A DNA stretch of 64,000 nt from Thinopyrum elongatum (Eukaryota > Streptophyta > Magnoliopsida > Poales > Poaceae), in NCBI GenBank assembly GCA_011799875.1, contig CM022303.1:64506512-64570511 (forward strand), written 5' to 3'. Within the stretch, counting starts at the first letter, position 1. Each line of letters opens with the position of its first letter. Below the pieces are notes generated by a model. It was given only the letters and a program-made list of their open reading frames with translations. It was not told where the DNA came from and did not search any database. The position numbers were made by a program, and so were the translations under genes. Below, piece by piece: positions 40,861-51,400 of this stretch.

Positions 40861-43800
40861 CAAGATCCAAAAACAAGAACAAAATTTGAAAAAATATCAT
40901 GCAAAAAAACGAGCAAAAAAGGACAAAAAAATCACAATCCAGATCCAAATTCAAAATTCAAAAATAGCAATGGCGCACGGTGGGGGTTAGACGGTGCGCC
41001 ACTACTATTTTCCCGCCTTCAAAATTCAGAAAAAAAATCAAAAAAATAAAAAAAAAAGTTACCAGTGGCGCACCTGTAGCAATAGTAATGGCGTACTACA
41101 AGGTGCGCCACTGTTACCTGCAATACTAATGGCGCACCAGAGGTGCGCCATTAGTACTTGTTACTAGTGGCGTGGTGATAGTGGCGCACCTATAGTGCGC
41201 CATTAATGGCAAAAATAGGTGCGCCACTAACAGGCCTTTTCCTAGTAGTGTACAGCCAGAGCTTAAACCTGACTTCCTCGCAGATCTGGTGAGAATTTGT
41301 GGGGATGAAAGGTTGCCCATTATGGTTGAGGGAGATTTTAATATCATTAGAAGACAAGAAGAAAAAAATAATGACAACTTTGATGGAAGATGGCCATTCA
41401 TGTTTAATATGATAATTGAAAGTCTGGATTTGAGGGAAATTGACCTCACTGGTAGGCAATTCACGTGGGCCAATTCTTTGCCAATTCCTACTTACGAGAA
41501 ATTGGACAGGGTTCTCTCTAGTGTTGAATGGGAACAAAAATTTCCACTGGTTACGGTTCAGGCCTTACAGAGGGCCATCTCTGACCATACCCCACTACTG
41601 GTCGATTCCGGGGAAGCGACACATGTGGGAAACAAAAATACTTTCTCTTTCGAATTAGGATGGTTTGGGAGAGAGGGCTTCATGGAGCTCATTGCGGCTG
41701 AATGGGCCAGAGACACGGGAGGGTCTTCTAATGTGGAGGGATAGCAAAACAAAATTAGACATTTGCGCCAGTTTTTAAGAGGCTAGGCCAAACACCAAAG
41801 TGGTATATATATAGTGGAAAGGGAAAGATTGACACGAATTATTAATGAACTTGATGTGAAAGCGGAATCCATCCTTCTTAATACTTCTGAGAGAGATATT
41901 AAGAATGAGGCTGAGAAGAAGTTGCAAGCCCTTATGAAAGAGGAGGAGATGAAATGGGCGCTTAGAGCAAAGGTCTCTAAGATCGTCCAAGGGGATGATA
42001 ATACACAATTCTTCCACATGATTGCTAATGGGAAGCATAGAAAGAAAAAGATAATACAGCTAGAACAAGATGAGGGTACAATTGTAGGTCATGAGAACCA
42101 AAAGCTATACATTTCCGGATATTATAAGAAACTTTTCGGAGCACCCGAAGAAAGTTTCGTATCTCTTGATGAGAGCGTGATCGGGGACATACCGCAACTC
42201 AACTTAGAAGAGAATGAGGTGTTGTCTGCCCCGTTCACTGAGAAAGAGGTGTTTGATGCTATAATGCAAATGAAGCATAACAAAGCGTCGGGGCCAGATG
42301 GGTTCCCGGCGGAATTTTATCAAAAATGTTGGCATATCATAAAGAGAGATCTTATGCCTATGTTCCATGATTTTTTCGAATGCCACTTAAATTTGTTTCA
42401 CCTTAATTTTAGAACAATAACGTTGTTGCCAAAGAAGGTGGAAGCTGTTCGCATTGAGCAGTTTAGACCGATATGTCTTCTCAATGTAAGCTTTAAGATC
42501 TTTACAAAGGTTGGCACGAATAGGTTGACACAGATAGCCCATTCGATTGTGCAACCTACTCAAACTGCTTTCATGCCAGGACGACAAATCCTAGAAGGGG
42601 TGGTAGTCCTACATGAAACATTGCACGAAATCCATTTGAATAAACTAGATGGGGTTGTCTTCAAAGTGGACTTTGAAAAAGCGTATGATAAGGTCAAATG
42701 GCCCTTCCTATAGCAAGCCTTACGTATGAAGTGGTTCAACGAAGCCTGGAGATATCAGGTGGATGCTTTCATACAGAAAGGCAGTGTCGGGATAAAGGTT
42801 AATGATGACACAGGTCATTATTTCCAGACACGTAAGGGGTTACGACATGGAGACTCCATGTATCCTATGCTGTTCAACATTGTAGCAGATATGTTGGCAG
42901 TACTTATTAGTCGGGCTAAAGAGAGTGGCCAAGTAGGAGGTCTCGTTCCCCATCTTGTAGAGGGGGGCATTTCAGTCCTACAATACGCGGATGATACTAT
43001 TATTTTCATGGAACACGACCTTGCAAAGGCTAGGAATATGAAGCTTATTTATGCCCTTTTGAGCAACTGTCTGGGCTCAAAATCAACTTCATTAAAAGCG
43101 AACGGTTCTGCTTTGGGAGAGCTAAAGAAGAACAAGACAATTACAGAAACTTGTTCGGTTGTGAAATGGGATCCTTACCTTTTAGACCGACGGTTAACGA
43201 ACAAAGAATGGAAATGTATAGAAGATAGATTTGAAAAAAGATTAAGCTGCTGGAAGGGCAAGCTAATGTCTTACGGAGGGCGGTTGGTGCTGAATAACTC
43301 GGTTTTGACGAGTTTACCGATGTTCCTCCTATCTTTCTTTGAAGTACAAGTAGGGATACGGAAAAGATTAGACTTTTACAGATCCCGATTCTTCTGGCAA
43401 AATGATGAGGCCAAGAAGAAATATAGACTGGCTAGATGGGATATCATGTGTAGACCAAAAGACCAGGGTGGGTTAGGGATCAAGAATTTAGAGGTAAAGA
43501 ATAGATATTTGCTTAGCAAATGGCTATACAGACTATCTACGGAGACCGAAGGCATGTGGGTACAAATCTTGCGGAATAAATACCTACATACTAAGACTTT
43601 GGCCCAGGTGAATATAAGACCAACAGACTCACCCTTTTGGAAAAGGTTAATGAAGACAAAAGTAACTTTCTTCCATCGGGTGAAGTTCCTAATTGGTAGT
43701 GGTACCACTACTAGATTCTGGGAGGACACATGGCTAGGGGAGACGCCTCTGGCTTTACAATACCCTTCCCTATATAATATTGTGCAACGTAAGGAGGTTT

Positions 43801-44768
43801 ATGTCGCCACAGTATTAAACTCAGTACCACTTAACATCCAATTTAGGAGATCTCTGGTAGGGGAACATTGGAATGCTTGGTTACATCTGGTCCGTAGGTT
43901 GATGGATGTTCAACTTTCAGATCAGGCGAATAAAATTAGTTGGAAGTTAACCACGAATGGATTATTCTATGTGAAATCCATGTATTTAGATTTAATTGAT
44001 TCCGGGCCATTGTCGAGGTCTTTGCACATATGGAAGATTAAAGTTCCACTCCGCATCAAAATCTGTGTGTGGTTCGTCCACAAAGGAGTCATATTGACCA
44101 AAAATAATCTGATGAAAAGGAATTGGATTGGTAACCCCAGGTGATGTTTTTGTGATCAAAACGAAACGATTAAACACCTCTTTATCGAGTGTCCATTTGC
44201 AAAATTGTTATGGCAATCTATTCATATAGCTTTTAACGTCCATCCTCCAATGAGCATAAACACGTTATTTAGGACATGGCTTAATAGAGTAGACATACAT
44301 ATAGCTAAACATATTTGGATAGGGATATGTGCATTATTATGGGCTATATGGAATACTAGAAATGATATGATTTTTAATGGGACAAAATTCACTAATTTTT
44401 TGCAGCTTATCTACAGAGCTACAGTCTGGATTCGTATGTAGTCATTACTCACTCATGCGGACTACAGCGGGCTTATGGTTATTGGGTGCAACTGCTGGGA
44501 GACGGTAGCACGGGCTATCTTCAGCCGATTTGGATGGCGAACTAATAATAGGCTAGGTCTGTAGGCATCGTAGTCTATTCTTTATGACCGGATGTGGCGC
44601 TTTCTTGCCGGACGTGGCGCTTAGATTTATTTCTTCCTTTTTTGCTCGGATCTTGAGCTTACTTGGATTGTGAGACTTTGTTACGCTTTTTAATAATATG
44701 GCTGCATGCATCGACTGATGCAGAGGTCGGAGGTTATCCTCCTTTTCCAAAAAAAAAAAAGCTAGCTA

Positions 44769-45280
44769 GGTTAGCTACGTTCGTAAGTGTTCCACCGGAA
44801 TAACCAATCGGGTGTGCTGCTTTTGCCGTGTACGTGCACCCGCCAGCGGCAGGATTGATCGGGAGTGGTTCAGTGGCCAGCGTTGTTCGTCGTCGGTCGT
44901 ATCTCTGTCGCCGGAAGTACTCTGCGTCGGGACTGGGCCAACAATCCAGACATTATAAGTCACATCTGGTAGAAATATCATCCGCCTTCATGTCCTGGAT
45001 GATGCTGGGGACCTTCTCAGGTTGGTTGACCTTCGTGTATAGTGTAATTAAGCTGTTGTAGGACATGGCAGTGAAACAAAGTTGAGCTCCTTCAATAGTT
45101 AGCAAAAGGATTTATTTTTATGTTGGAAGTGTTCCTATTTATTCAGAAATGTTTGGGCAGTTCTGATGCTGCAATGTTCCCAATACAAGCTGGAGGGATA
45201 TGGAACCATTCCCGCAGCCTTCCTTAGTTAAAATATGTGCGGCGCCATTAACCGAACGCCTCCACCCGCTCGACCCTAAA
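44769..45280. other. sequence of unknown origin between LINE and PPR copy
   Basis: GC content is moderate, including GTACGTGCACCCGCCAGCGG. No frame longer than about 75 residues, terminal repeats or matches to other parts of the window were found. It follows directly from the LTR-like fragment once the LINE is removed, so it may belong to the same inserted element. Confidence 0.3.
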
Positions 45281-45830
45281 TTTCTGATGACTTTTAGGCA
45301 TCTCCTTCACCTCTTCAAAGTATCTAGCAAAGGATCTGACCGGCAAGAAATAATGATTTCCACATTGTGACAGGTCTTCACAAATTTTTACAATTCAGAC
45401 GCACTCACACAGGTGCACTTTCGAATACCTGCCACATAACCATATATAATTCAGGGTAGCAAAGTATTCATTCATGGCAGCTCCTATCACTTATTTAAGG
45501 GCATTGCAGTCACAGACTCACAGTACACAAATTCAATTTCTGTTTCAGACAAGCAAAGCATGTATAGTTCATTCGGTACCGAAGACAAGGCCACAACACA
45601 ACTGAAAAGCAGAGTATTTCAAGCAGCCCAACTGAAAAGCAGAGCACTTGCAACAGCCCAAGGACTGCGATGGCGTGTAGAAGCAGCCGATGAACAAAAA
45701 CAAAATGGCAGGCTAACATTTCAGTATACATCCTGGCGCTGCAGGTTTTGCGGAAGAAAACAGCTGAAAATCTGAAACCACCCTGCTAGCTGTTATTAAG
45801 ATGAAACAAAGTGGGATGCTAATCAACTAA
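45281..45830 (-). repeat. 3' flank of PPR gene copy
   Basis: The blocks GACGCACTC..CAGGTGCACTTT, ATGTATAGTTCATTC and CAACTGAAAAGCAGAGCA recur before the PPR remnants at about 28630, 48270, 54000 and 54960-55170. They lie downstream of the PPR stop codon, so they are probably its former 3'UTR and intergenic sequence. Confidence 0.6.
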
Positions 45831-46510
45831 TCAATCAACACAGATGGAATCGACCAGCTTATCAGTTTCCTCGCTGAGTTCCACGTTTTTTATCTTCAGA
45901 CGGTGTCGCATCCCGGGGAACTTCTTCCCAGCCGCCGCGTATGTCCGTACCAGCGGCTCAAACACCATCGTCCCCACAGATATTTTTGCACCTTCTTTAG
46001 CACCTCGACGAAATTCTCTGCTCCATCGACATCTTTCTTCTTCTCAAAGTAGCCCATCAAGGTATTGGTCACGTCATGTGGTGGCACCCAGATCCTGTCG
46101 CTGCTGTGTCTCTTCTTGATTGCACGGCCGGCGCACAAATGGGCATTCTTCAGATCCCCTACCTTGAGATAGTGCTCCATGAAAATCTCCCACGTCTTCG
46201 CATTAAGCCTTCCTCCGCACATCTTGGCACGCTTCTTGAGAGCAATGGCCTTTTCAATCATACCCTCTGCAACATATGCTTTCATCAGAGCATTTGCAAC
46301 CCGGGTGTCATATTTAGAACGTTTCAGGTCAAGCTCCTCTGTTCCCTTATCCTCTGTTTCCTTAATATCAGAATCATTGTTAGATGCCTCGGTTGAAGTT
46401 TCTTTTTCCAACTTAGCCGTTTCAGTTGTCACAGCACCAGTTGCTTTAGTCTTAGGTGGATGGATGTATCGAGCTTCCCATTCTTTGAAACAGGCCTCAG
46501 CAGCAGGCAG
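45831..46510 (-). pseudogene. PPR protein gene, C-terminal exon (copy B, best preserved)
   Basis: The minus-strand frame reads LKDLPAAEACFKEWEARYIH, YDTRVANALMKAYVAEGMIE, LNAKTWEIFMEHYLKVGDLK, PPHDVTNTLMGYFEKKKDVD and AENFVEVLKKVQ, about four degenerate 35-residue PPR units. A one-base slip in the A run at about 45985 shifts the frame. In the other frame the natural C-terminus continues through TMVFEPLVRTYAAAGKKFPG to DSICVD and a stop at 45831. It resembles P-class, mitochondria-type PPR proteins related to Arabidopsis At1g80270. The upstream exons are not recognisable: the sequence beyond 46510 (exon-like block to 46650) is out of frame. Confidence 0.8.
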
Positions 46511-48230
46511 ATCTTTCAAGCGCCATAGTAGGAAGCTAGACCAAAGTGTGGCGACAGCTGACATGGCGGTCTGGTAGAAACCAATCAACCATGTCAGCTG
46601 TAAGGTCTGCAATGCCAGTTGAGGCCCTACCCATGAAACATTCATCAAGACAGGACATCTTTGTACAAACCGAAGTGTGTATTGAAATTGTAATCACATG
46701 AGAAATTAGTCGACCTAACTCAGAGGGAAGTCATTGTTCATCCATAATGTATACATTTGACCGGCATTATTCTCTGTTGTGATCAACGAAAGAAATATCA
46801 TGCATATCTTGCCAATGTGACATTTAGATAGCCTAATCAGTACCCCTGCTGATTTAGGGTGTTTAATTGCAAATTTTGACACAGTAATCTGGATCGCAAT
46901 CGATTCGATCTTAATGCCTACATCGATAGCGTATGATGAATTCCTTCATGCTTTTATTGCATTACGGTCATTCTAGTTAACTCTTCATGATCTAGAGACC
47001 ATTCAGCAGAATCACACTTTCTGAGCTGCTAAGTTAACCGAAGTTTGCTCGCTCTGCTACTTTATATACTTTAGACCATTTACACATTTTGTGTTTGTAT
47101 TCCTTTGGTTGGTCCTCAAATTATGGGGCGATGTACAGAGGTTTGTGACTTACGGGGTATCTTTTTTCTAGTGAGGTGAGATTTTAGAAGAAACTAGAAA
47201 GGATATGTGAATAGTAAAAGCAGGGTCATCAGGTGGCCTGAACTAGCTGCCCTGCAGGCTAATAGCAACTCGGATGCTGGCCTGTAGGGGAGCCGGCTGC
47301 TCCATGAGGAAAAGCAAGAAAAAAGAGAAGAAAGAGAAAGGGAGAGGAGAAGTAGAGGAAAAGGAGGAAGGAGTTGACCACGGTGGAATAAGGAGTGAAG
47401 AATGAAGAAGCTTCATCTTGGATTGTGTAGGTGGATAGGTTGGGGCATGCCCTTATTTGGATTACGTTGTACTTCTCCGGTCATCAAGCTTGCATTGTCC
47501 TGATATGTAAATTGTTCGGTGCTCAAAGGGTGTAGGATGAAGCCATAATTTTTGTGCGCTAGATCGATGAATTAATCAAGTACTAGCTCACTGATATTCC
47601 ACACGATGAAGTTGGTGGTTGCTCAATTTTGCTTTTACAGATTATGAATCAATAATTCTGTTTAATTACTATTTCCAAATGCGTTTGTGATTATCCGATG
47701 TTGCCAGCAGCCTTGTGATTACCCAGCGGCCTTGGCAGGTTTTCCTACTCCTTGTTTGCAAGTTGTGTTGCCGACTTGCCGTATCAGCACTTGTCAAGAT
47801 GAAATTAGGTTTCTAAGGTAGTGAGTGATCAGACACACGGTGAGCATGGATGTAAAGTTTTCAATTGAAAGCAAAGTGCAATTTCCAGAAAGACAGACAC
47901 AATAAACGACCAAGACAAGGCACCCTTATACATCTGATGACGCCTAGATGAATGATTAAATAGACACATAGTCTGCTGATTTTTTTCTCTGGTTATTCTG
48001 CTCAATGAGAAAAACTATGTTCTTTTAAGTTATCATTTGTCTTTACATTCGTCCACCTGTAAACTTTGTGACAATGTATCTAGCTTTTATTTATTTTTAT
48101 GTAGACATTAAACACCATATGATGGTTGCAATCATCCATCATTTACTTAGCAAGGAATCTTTTTGGTGTTTTCAAGATTCACTTGGCAAGGATCCGATAG
48201 GCAAGAAACTATGATTTCCACGAACTAAGT
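46511..48230 (+). repeat. array segment collinear with 26740-28560
   Basis: It has the exon-like block (AGAAACCAATCAACCATGTC), the AGAAATTAGTCGACCTAACT block, the second TATA-like block with TTTATATACTTTAGACC at about 47061, the TGCTCCATGAGGAAAAGCA stretch and CAAAGTGCAATTTCCAGAAA, all in the same order as 20 kb upstream. There is no continuous frame. This is the clearest evidence for segmental duplication in the window. Confidence 0.75.
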
Positions 48231-48639
48231 AAATGAATTCAAATTTTAATTCCAACATGCAAAACATGTATAGTTCATTATGTCGACCGCACTACAACTG
48301 AAAAGCAGAGCATTTCAAACAGCCCAAGTACTCCGATGGTGTCCGGAAGAAGCCAATAAATGCCAAGCTAAATTTTAATATACATCCTGGCAATAGCTTC
48401 TACAACAGAAAACAGCTAAAAAAATCAAAAGCACCCTGCTGCCTGTTGTTGAGATGAAACAAAGAGGGATGCTAATGAAGCAATCAATCAACACGGATGG
48501 AATCAACCAGCTTGTTTGTTTCCTCACTGACTTCAACGTTTTCGATCTATAGATGGTGCCACATCCTGGGGAACTTTCCAGCAGCTGCATGCGGTTCGTA
48601 CCAACGGTCCAAACACCGCCGTCCCTAGATCTTGCTGCA

Positions 48640-49904
48640 GTCGACATCCGACACCTAAAGTTCCTTCTACTATGCTTCCAGGAGATGTCCGGCCTGACGA
48701 TTAACTTCACCAAGAGCGAGGTGATGGTGTTGGAATACTCCGACGAGGAGAAGCATCGGATCGCAAACCGGCTTAACTGCCGACTAGGTTCTTTATACTT
48801 GGGCATGCCCATTAGTGACACCCGCATACTGGAAAAGGACCTTCGGCCGACTGTGCCCAAGGTCCAGTATAGGGTCGAGCCGTGGCAATGGAGGTGGCTC
48901 TCCAAGGCGGCTCGGGTTATCCTCATTAACTCCTCGATGACCTGCTTACTAATGTATCTCATGGGATTCTATAGTCTAAATGAATCCCTCCATCACGATA
49001 TCGCCAAGTACTAGTCTCGGTTCTTCTGGGCAGGGAAGGGTGATAAGTAGAAGTACCATATGGTGAAATGGTCTGAGATTTGCAAACCCAAGGACCAAGG
49101 TGGCCTTGGCGTTATCTCATCCAAACGGATGAACATAGCCCTTTTATCCAAATGGCTATGGCGGATCACCTCAGGGGACGGTGGGCTCTGGCTATATATT
49201 ATCCGCGCTAAATATTTGCGTGGTCAAGGCTTAGCGTTTCAATAGAGATCGGGGGCTCCCAATTCTGGCAGACGATCATCCAACTCATGCCTGCCCTTCG
49301 CCTAGGCTCTTCCATTTCGGTCGGAACCGGTACCACCACGCTATTTTGGCTAGACCAGTGGTCGGGCGCCCAACCCTTTGCCATTCGGTTCCAACTGTTG
49401 TTTAACATCTGCGCTGACCCGAGTTTGACCGTCGCTTCGGCACTAGCTAACCTAGGTAGCCTCGCCTTCCGGCGTACCTTTGGTCCCATAGAGCGGGACC
49501 TGTGGGATGAACCCGTTGCTTGTGTGGCCCTTCACACTCCGGCTCTGGGTCCGGACACGGCACGTTGGGATCTCAAGCCGACAGGTCGGTTCTCTGCCAA
49601 ATCACTTTATCGGGCGATCTTGCCCACGCCGGGTCCGGTTGAGCTCAACCTCCTTTGGGAGATTCAATTGCCATTGAAGATTAGAATCTTCTTATGGCAA
49701 CTAGTCAGGGGCCGCCTTCCGTCCAGCACGGAGGTGCGTAAACGCAATGGCCCCTCCGACGGCCTCTACCCCTTGTGTTCGGTTCCTAAGGACTCGAACC
49801 ACATTTTCTTTGCATGCCCCTCTGCGAGAATTTTATGGGACTGCCTTCGCGAGGTGGTGGGTGGCCGTTGGTGCCATGCTAACCTCCCGGATATGTTTGC
49901 GTAG
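48640..49904 (+). pseudogene. LINE ORF2, end of reverse transcriptase and C-terminal region
   Basis: It starts after the catalytic box: EMSGLTINFTKSEVMVL, LGMPISDTRI, then (after stops) WSEICKPKDQGGLGVISSKR, TGTTTLFWLDQWSGAQPFAI, WDLKPTGRFSAKSLYRAI and a zinc-knuckle remnant (LYPLCSVPKDSNHIFFACPS). The first zinc-knuckle Cys appears as Tyr-Pro-Leu-Cys, so the motif is incomplete. Three frames are needed. This is a different family from the LINEs at 2353 and 38401. Confidence 0.88.
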
Positions 49905-50380
49905 GTTCATGCATTTCCCGGTACAGGGCGTCCCTCCCTCTAGGTGTTGGTTGAGACGCTGTTATGGACATTATGGAATGTCCATAATAAGTTGGTGATT
50001 GAACACATCATTCCGCTGTGAGTGACTGACGCCGTTCACAAACTGTGTGGCTTTCTACAGCTCTAGAGGACTCTTAGCAAGCATCAAGACCGTCTCTCCA
50101 TCGACAGGATGATCACCGAGCTACGCACCACTGCATCTAGACTTGCACCACCGCTCCCGCTGCCGCTTCCCCCTCCTCCTCTGAAGCCGGATTAGCTTAT
50201 GATGCTTGACACTTGATTTTGGGGATTGTTGTGCTGCTCCCCCAGCAAGACTTATGTTTCTCGTACTTGTGTGTGTGTGTGTGTGTGTGTGTTCGGTCCG
50301 GTTTCCGGAACCTTGCTACCGTCTCTTTGTATTGTGGCCATTGCTTTATAATATAAAGCGGTGGAAACCCTTTTTCGTCG
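48640..50380 (+). mobile_element. 5'-truncated LINE, 1741 bp, inside PPR pseudogene
   Basis: It is flanked by GATCTTGCTGCA (48628-48639) and GATCTTCCTGCA (50381-50392), a 12-bp TSD with one difference. The 3' end has a GT microsatellite at about 50271-50290 and the TATAATATAAAGCGGTGGAA block, without a long A tail. The insertion is later than PPR duplication because only copy C is split. Confidence 0.9.
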
Positions 50381-50890
50381 GATCTTCCTGCACCTTCTTC
50401 AACACCTCAACGAAGTTCTCAGCTCCATCCACATCTCTTTCTTCGCAAAGTAGCCCATATATCCAATGCCTCGGTCACGTCATGCAGTGGCACCTAGATC
50501 GGCAGATCCTACCGCTGATGTGTCCGTTCTTGATTGCACAGTCAGCGCACCAATGAGCATTCTAGATCCCCTACCTTGAGGTACTGCTCCATAAAAATCC
50601 CCCACATCTTCGAGTTAAGTCTTCCTCCGAGCACCTTGGCACGCTTCTTGAGAACAACGGCCTTGTCAAGCATACCTACAGTAACATATGTTTCGATCGA
50701 AGCATTTGGATGTTTCAGGTTAACCTCCACTAGAATGTGGCACACAAAACATCGCTCATGAACCCATGAACTTTGTGAATATCATCCACAATTAATTCAA
50801 AAAAGTGGGTTCTTCTACTTTAACATGCATGCCTGTGGGAAACTGAGATTTTTCTGTGTTTCACCTTCCATGATTTCTAAATTCACTAAT

Positions 50891-51400
50891 TTTTTCGATA
50901 AATGGTGGATTTTATTGATACAAAATGAAGCATCAAGAGAATACAAACACAATGATCACACACACAGCCTCTGCATAGCTAGGATGCACACAGCCAACAC
51001 GAACACACACACAAAAACACGCCAGCAAATAGCAAAGTCATATAAGACCAAAACTATGCATAGGCGAGGTAAAAAGACCAAAACGATCAGATCCGCGATC
51101 GGCAAACTACAACAGTGAATGTATCCGCACCAACCATCTTATTGACACCACGGACGATGAGGTTCTTCAAAAGCAACGCCTTCATGAAGGGAGTGACGCT
51201 CGAGCGCCTCCGTCACCGGATCCAACCACTCAAGGCCAGAATCTAGGTTTTCACCCTAAAGAATCAGTCTGGGAATATCCGAGAAATGCCTTCAACAAGG
51301 TAATGACGTAAAAACATCATCATTGCCAAGTATAACCAACTCGGGTCAAACGTAGGCTTTGACCTCGGAGCTCGAGACCGGGTGCTCAAGTAGCACCATC
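50891..51400 (-). mobile_element. LINE 3' tail, 510 bp
   Basis: On the minus strand it ends in an A-rich tail (TTTTTTCGATAAATGG on the plus strand). It is flanked by an 18-bp duplication ATTTCTAA..TCACTAAT (50873-50890 and 51401-51418, 16 of 18 identical). It has no coding sequence beyond short fragments. Its 3' end resembles that of the LINE at 16171. Confidence 0.8.

Larger units (their letters stand above)
39340..41250. mobile_element. non-autonomous CACTA transposon, 1.9 kb
   Basis: It begins CACTATTAGGAAAA and ends, inverted, CACTACTAGGAAAA. The flanking bases are CGG and TAC, so the 3-bp TSD expected for CACTA is not visible. The whole length is filled with inverted copies of AATGGCGCACC / GGTGCGCCATT. 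There is no transposase; the only long frames come from a CTC-rich stretch. It belongs to a different family from the CACTA at 17560, since its subterminal motif differs. Confidence 0.88.
39003..44441 (+). pseudogene. LINE ORF2: endonuclease, reverse transcriptase, zinc-knuckle region
   Basis: It starts MKGIFWNSRGL, with endonuclease motifs FMALLETG, VEGDFNIIRRQEEKN and SDHTPLL. The CACTA splits it after AVYGA. Reverse transcriptase motifs are NKASGPDGFPAEFYQ, PICLLNVSFKI, FKVDFEKAYDKV, GLRHGDSMYPMLFNIVAD and YADD (about 42984). Then come CRPKDQGGLGI, FWEDTWLG and CFCDQNETIKHLFIECPFA. Stops interrupt one frame at 41742, 41784, 42711 and 44142. About 43065-43185 is read in another frame before returning. 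GLRHGD replaces the usual RQGD. Confidence 0.92.
38401..44760 (+). mobile_element. near-full-length LINE (L1-type) split by a CACTA
   Basis: It is bordered by GCTAGCTA (38391-38398 and 44761-44768; 9 of 10 bases match when extended) and ends in an A run of about 12 bases. ORF1 remnants and ORF2 are present. Without the 1.9-kb CACTA it is about 4.45 kb. ORF1 looks internally deleted compared with a full plant LINE. ORF2 has premature stops and one frame-shifted stretch. It is younger than the LINE at 2353, judged by the fewer breaks. Confidence 0.92.
48484..50745 (-). pseudogene. PPR protein gene, 3'-end remnant split by a LINE (copy C)
   Basis: Two parts (48484-48639 and 50381-50745) join when the LINE is removed. 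They match copies A and B: the stop is at 48484-48486, a LNSKMWGIFMEQYLKVGDLE stretch lies at about 50550-50640, and ASIETYVTVGMLDKAVVLKK upstream of it. Several frameshifts and a deletion disrupt it. LNSKMWGIFMEQYLKVGDLE against LNAKTWEIFMEHYLKVGDLK shows that these are paralogues rather than identical copies. Confidence 0.78.

Noticed and set aside
40353..40954. Long Ser/Pro/Leu and Glu/Arg-rich frames
   Set aside because: They are translations of a CTC-rich simple repeat inside a CACTA element, not genes.
50269..50292. GT microsatellite as a candidate regulatory tract
   Set aside because: It is the normal 3'UTR feature of the truncated LINE at 48640-50380.
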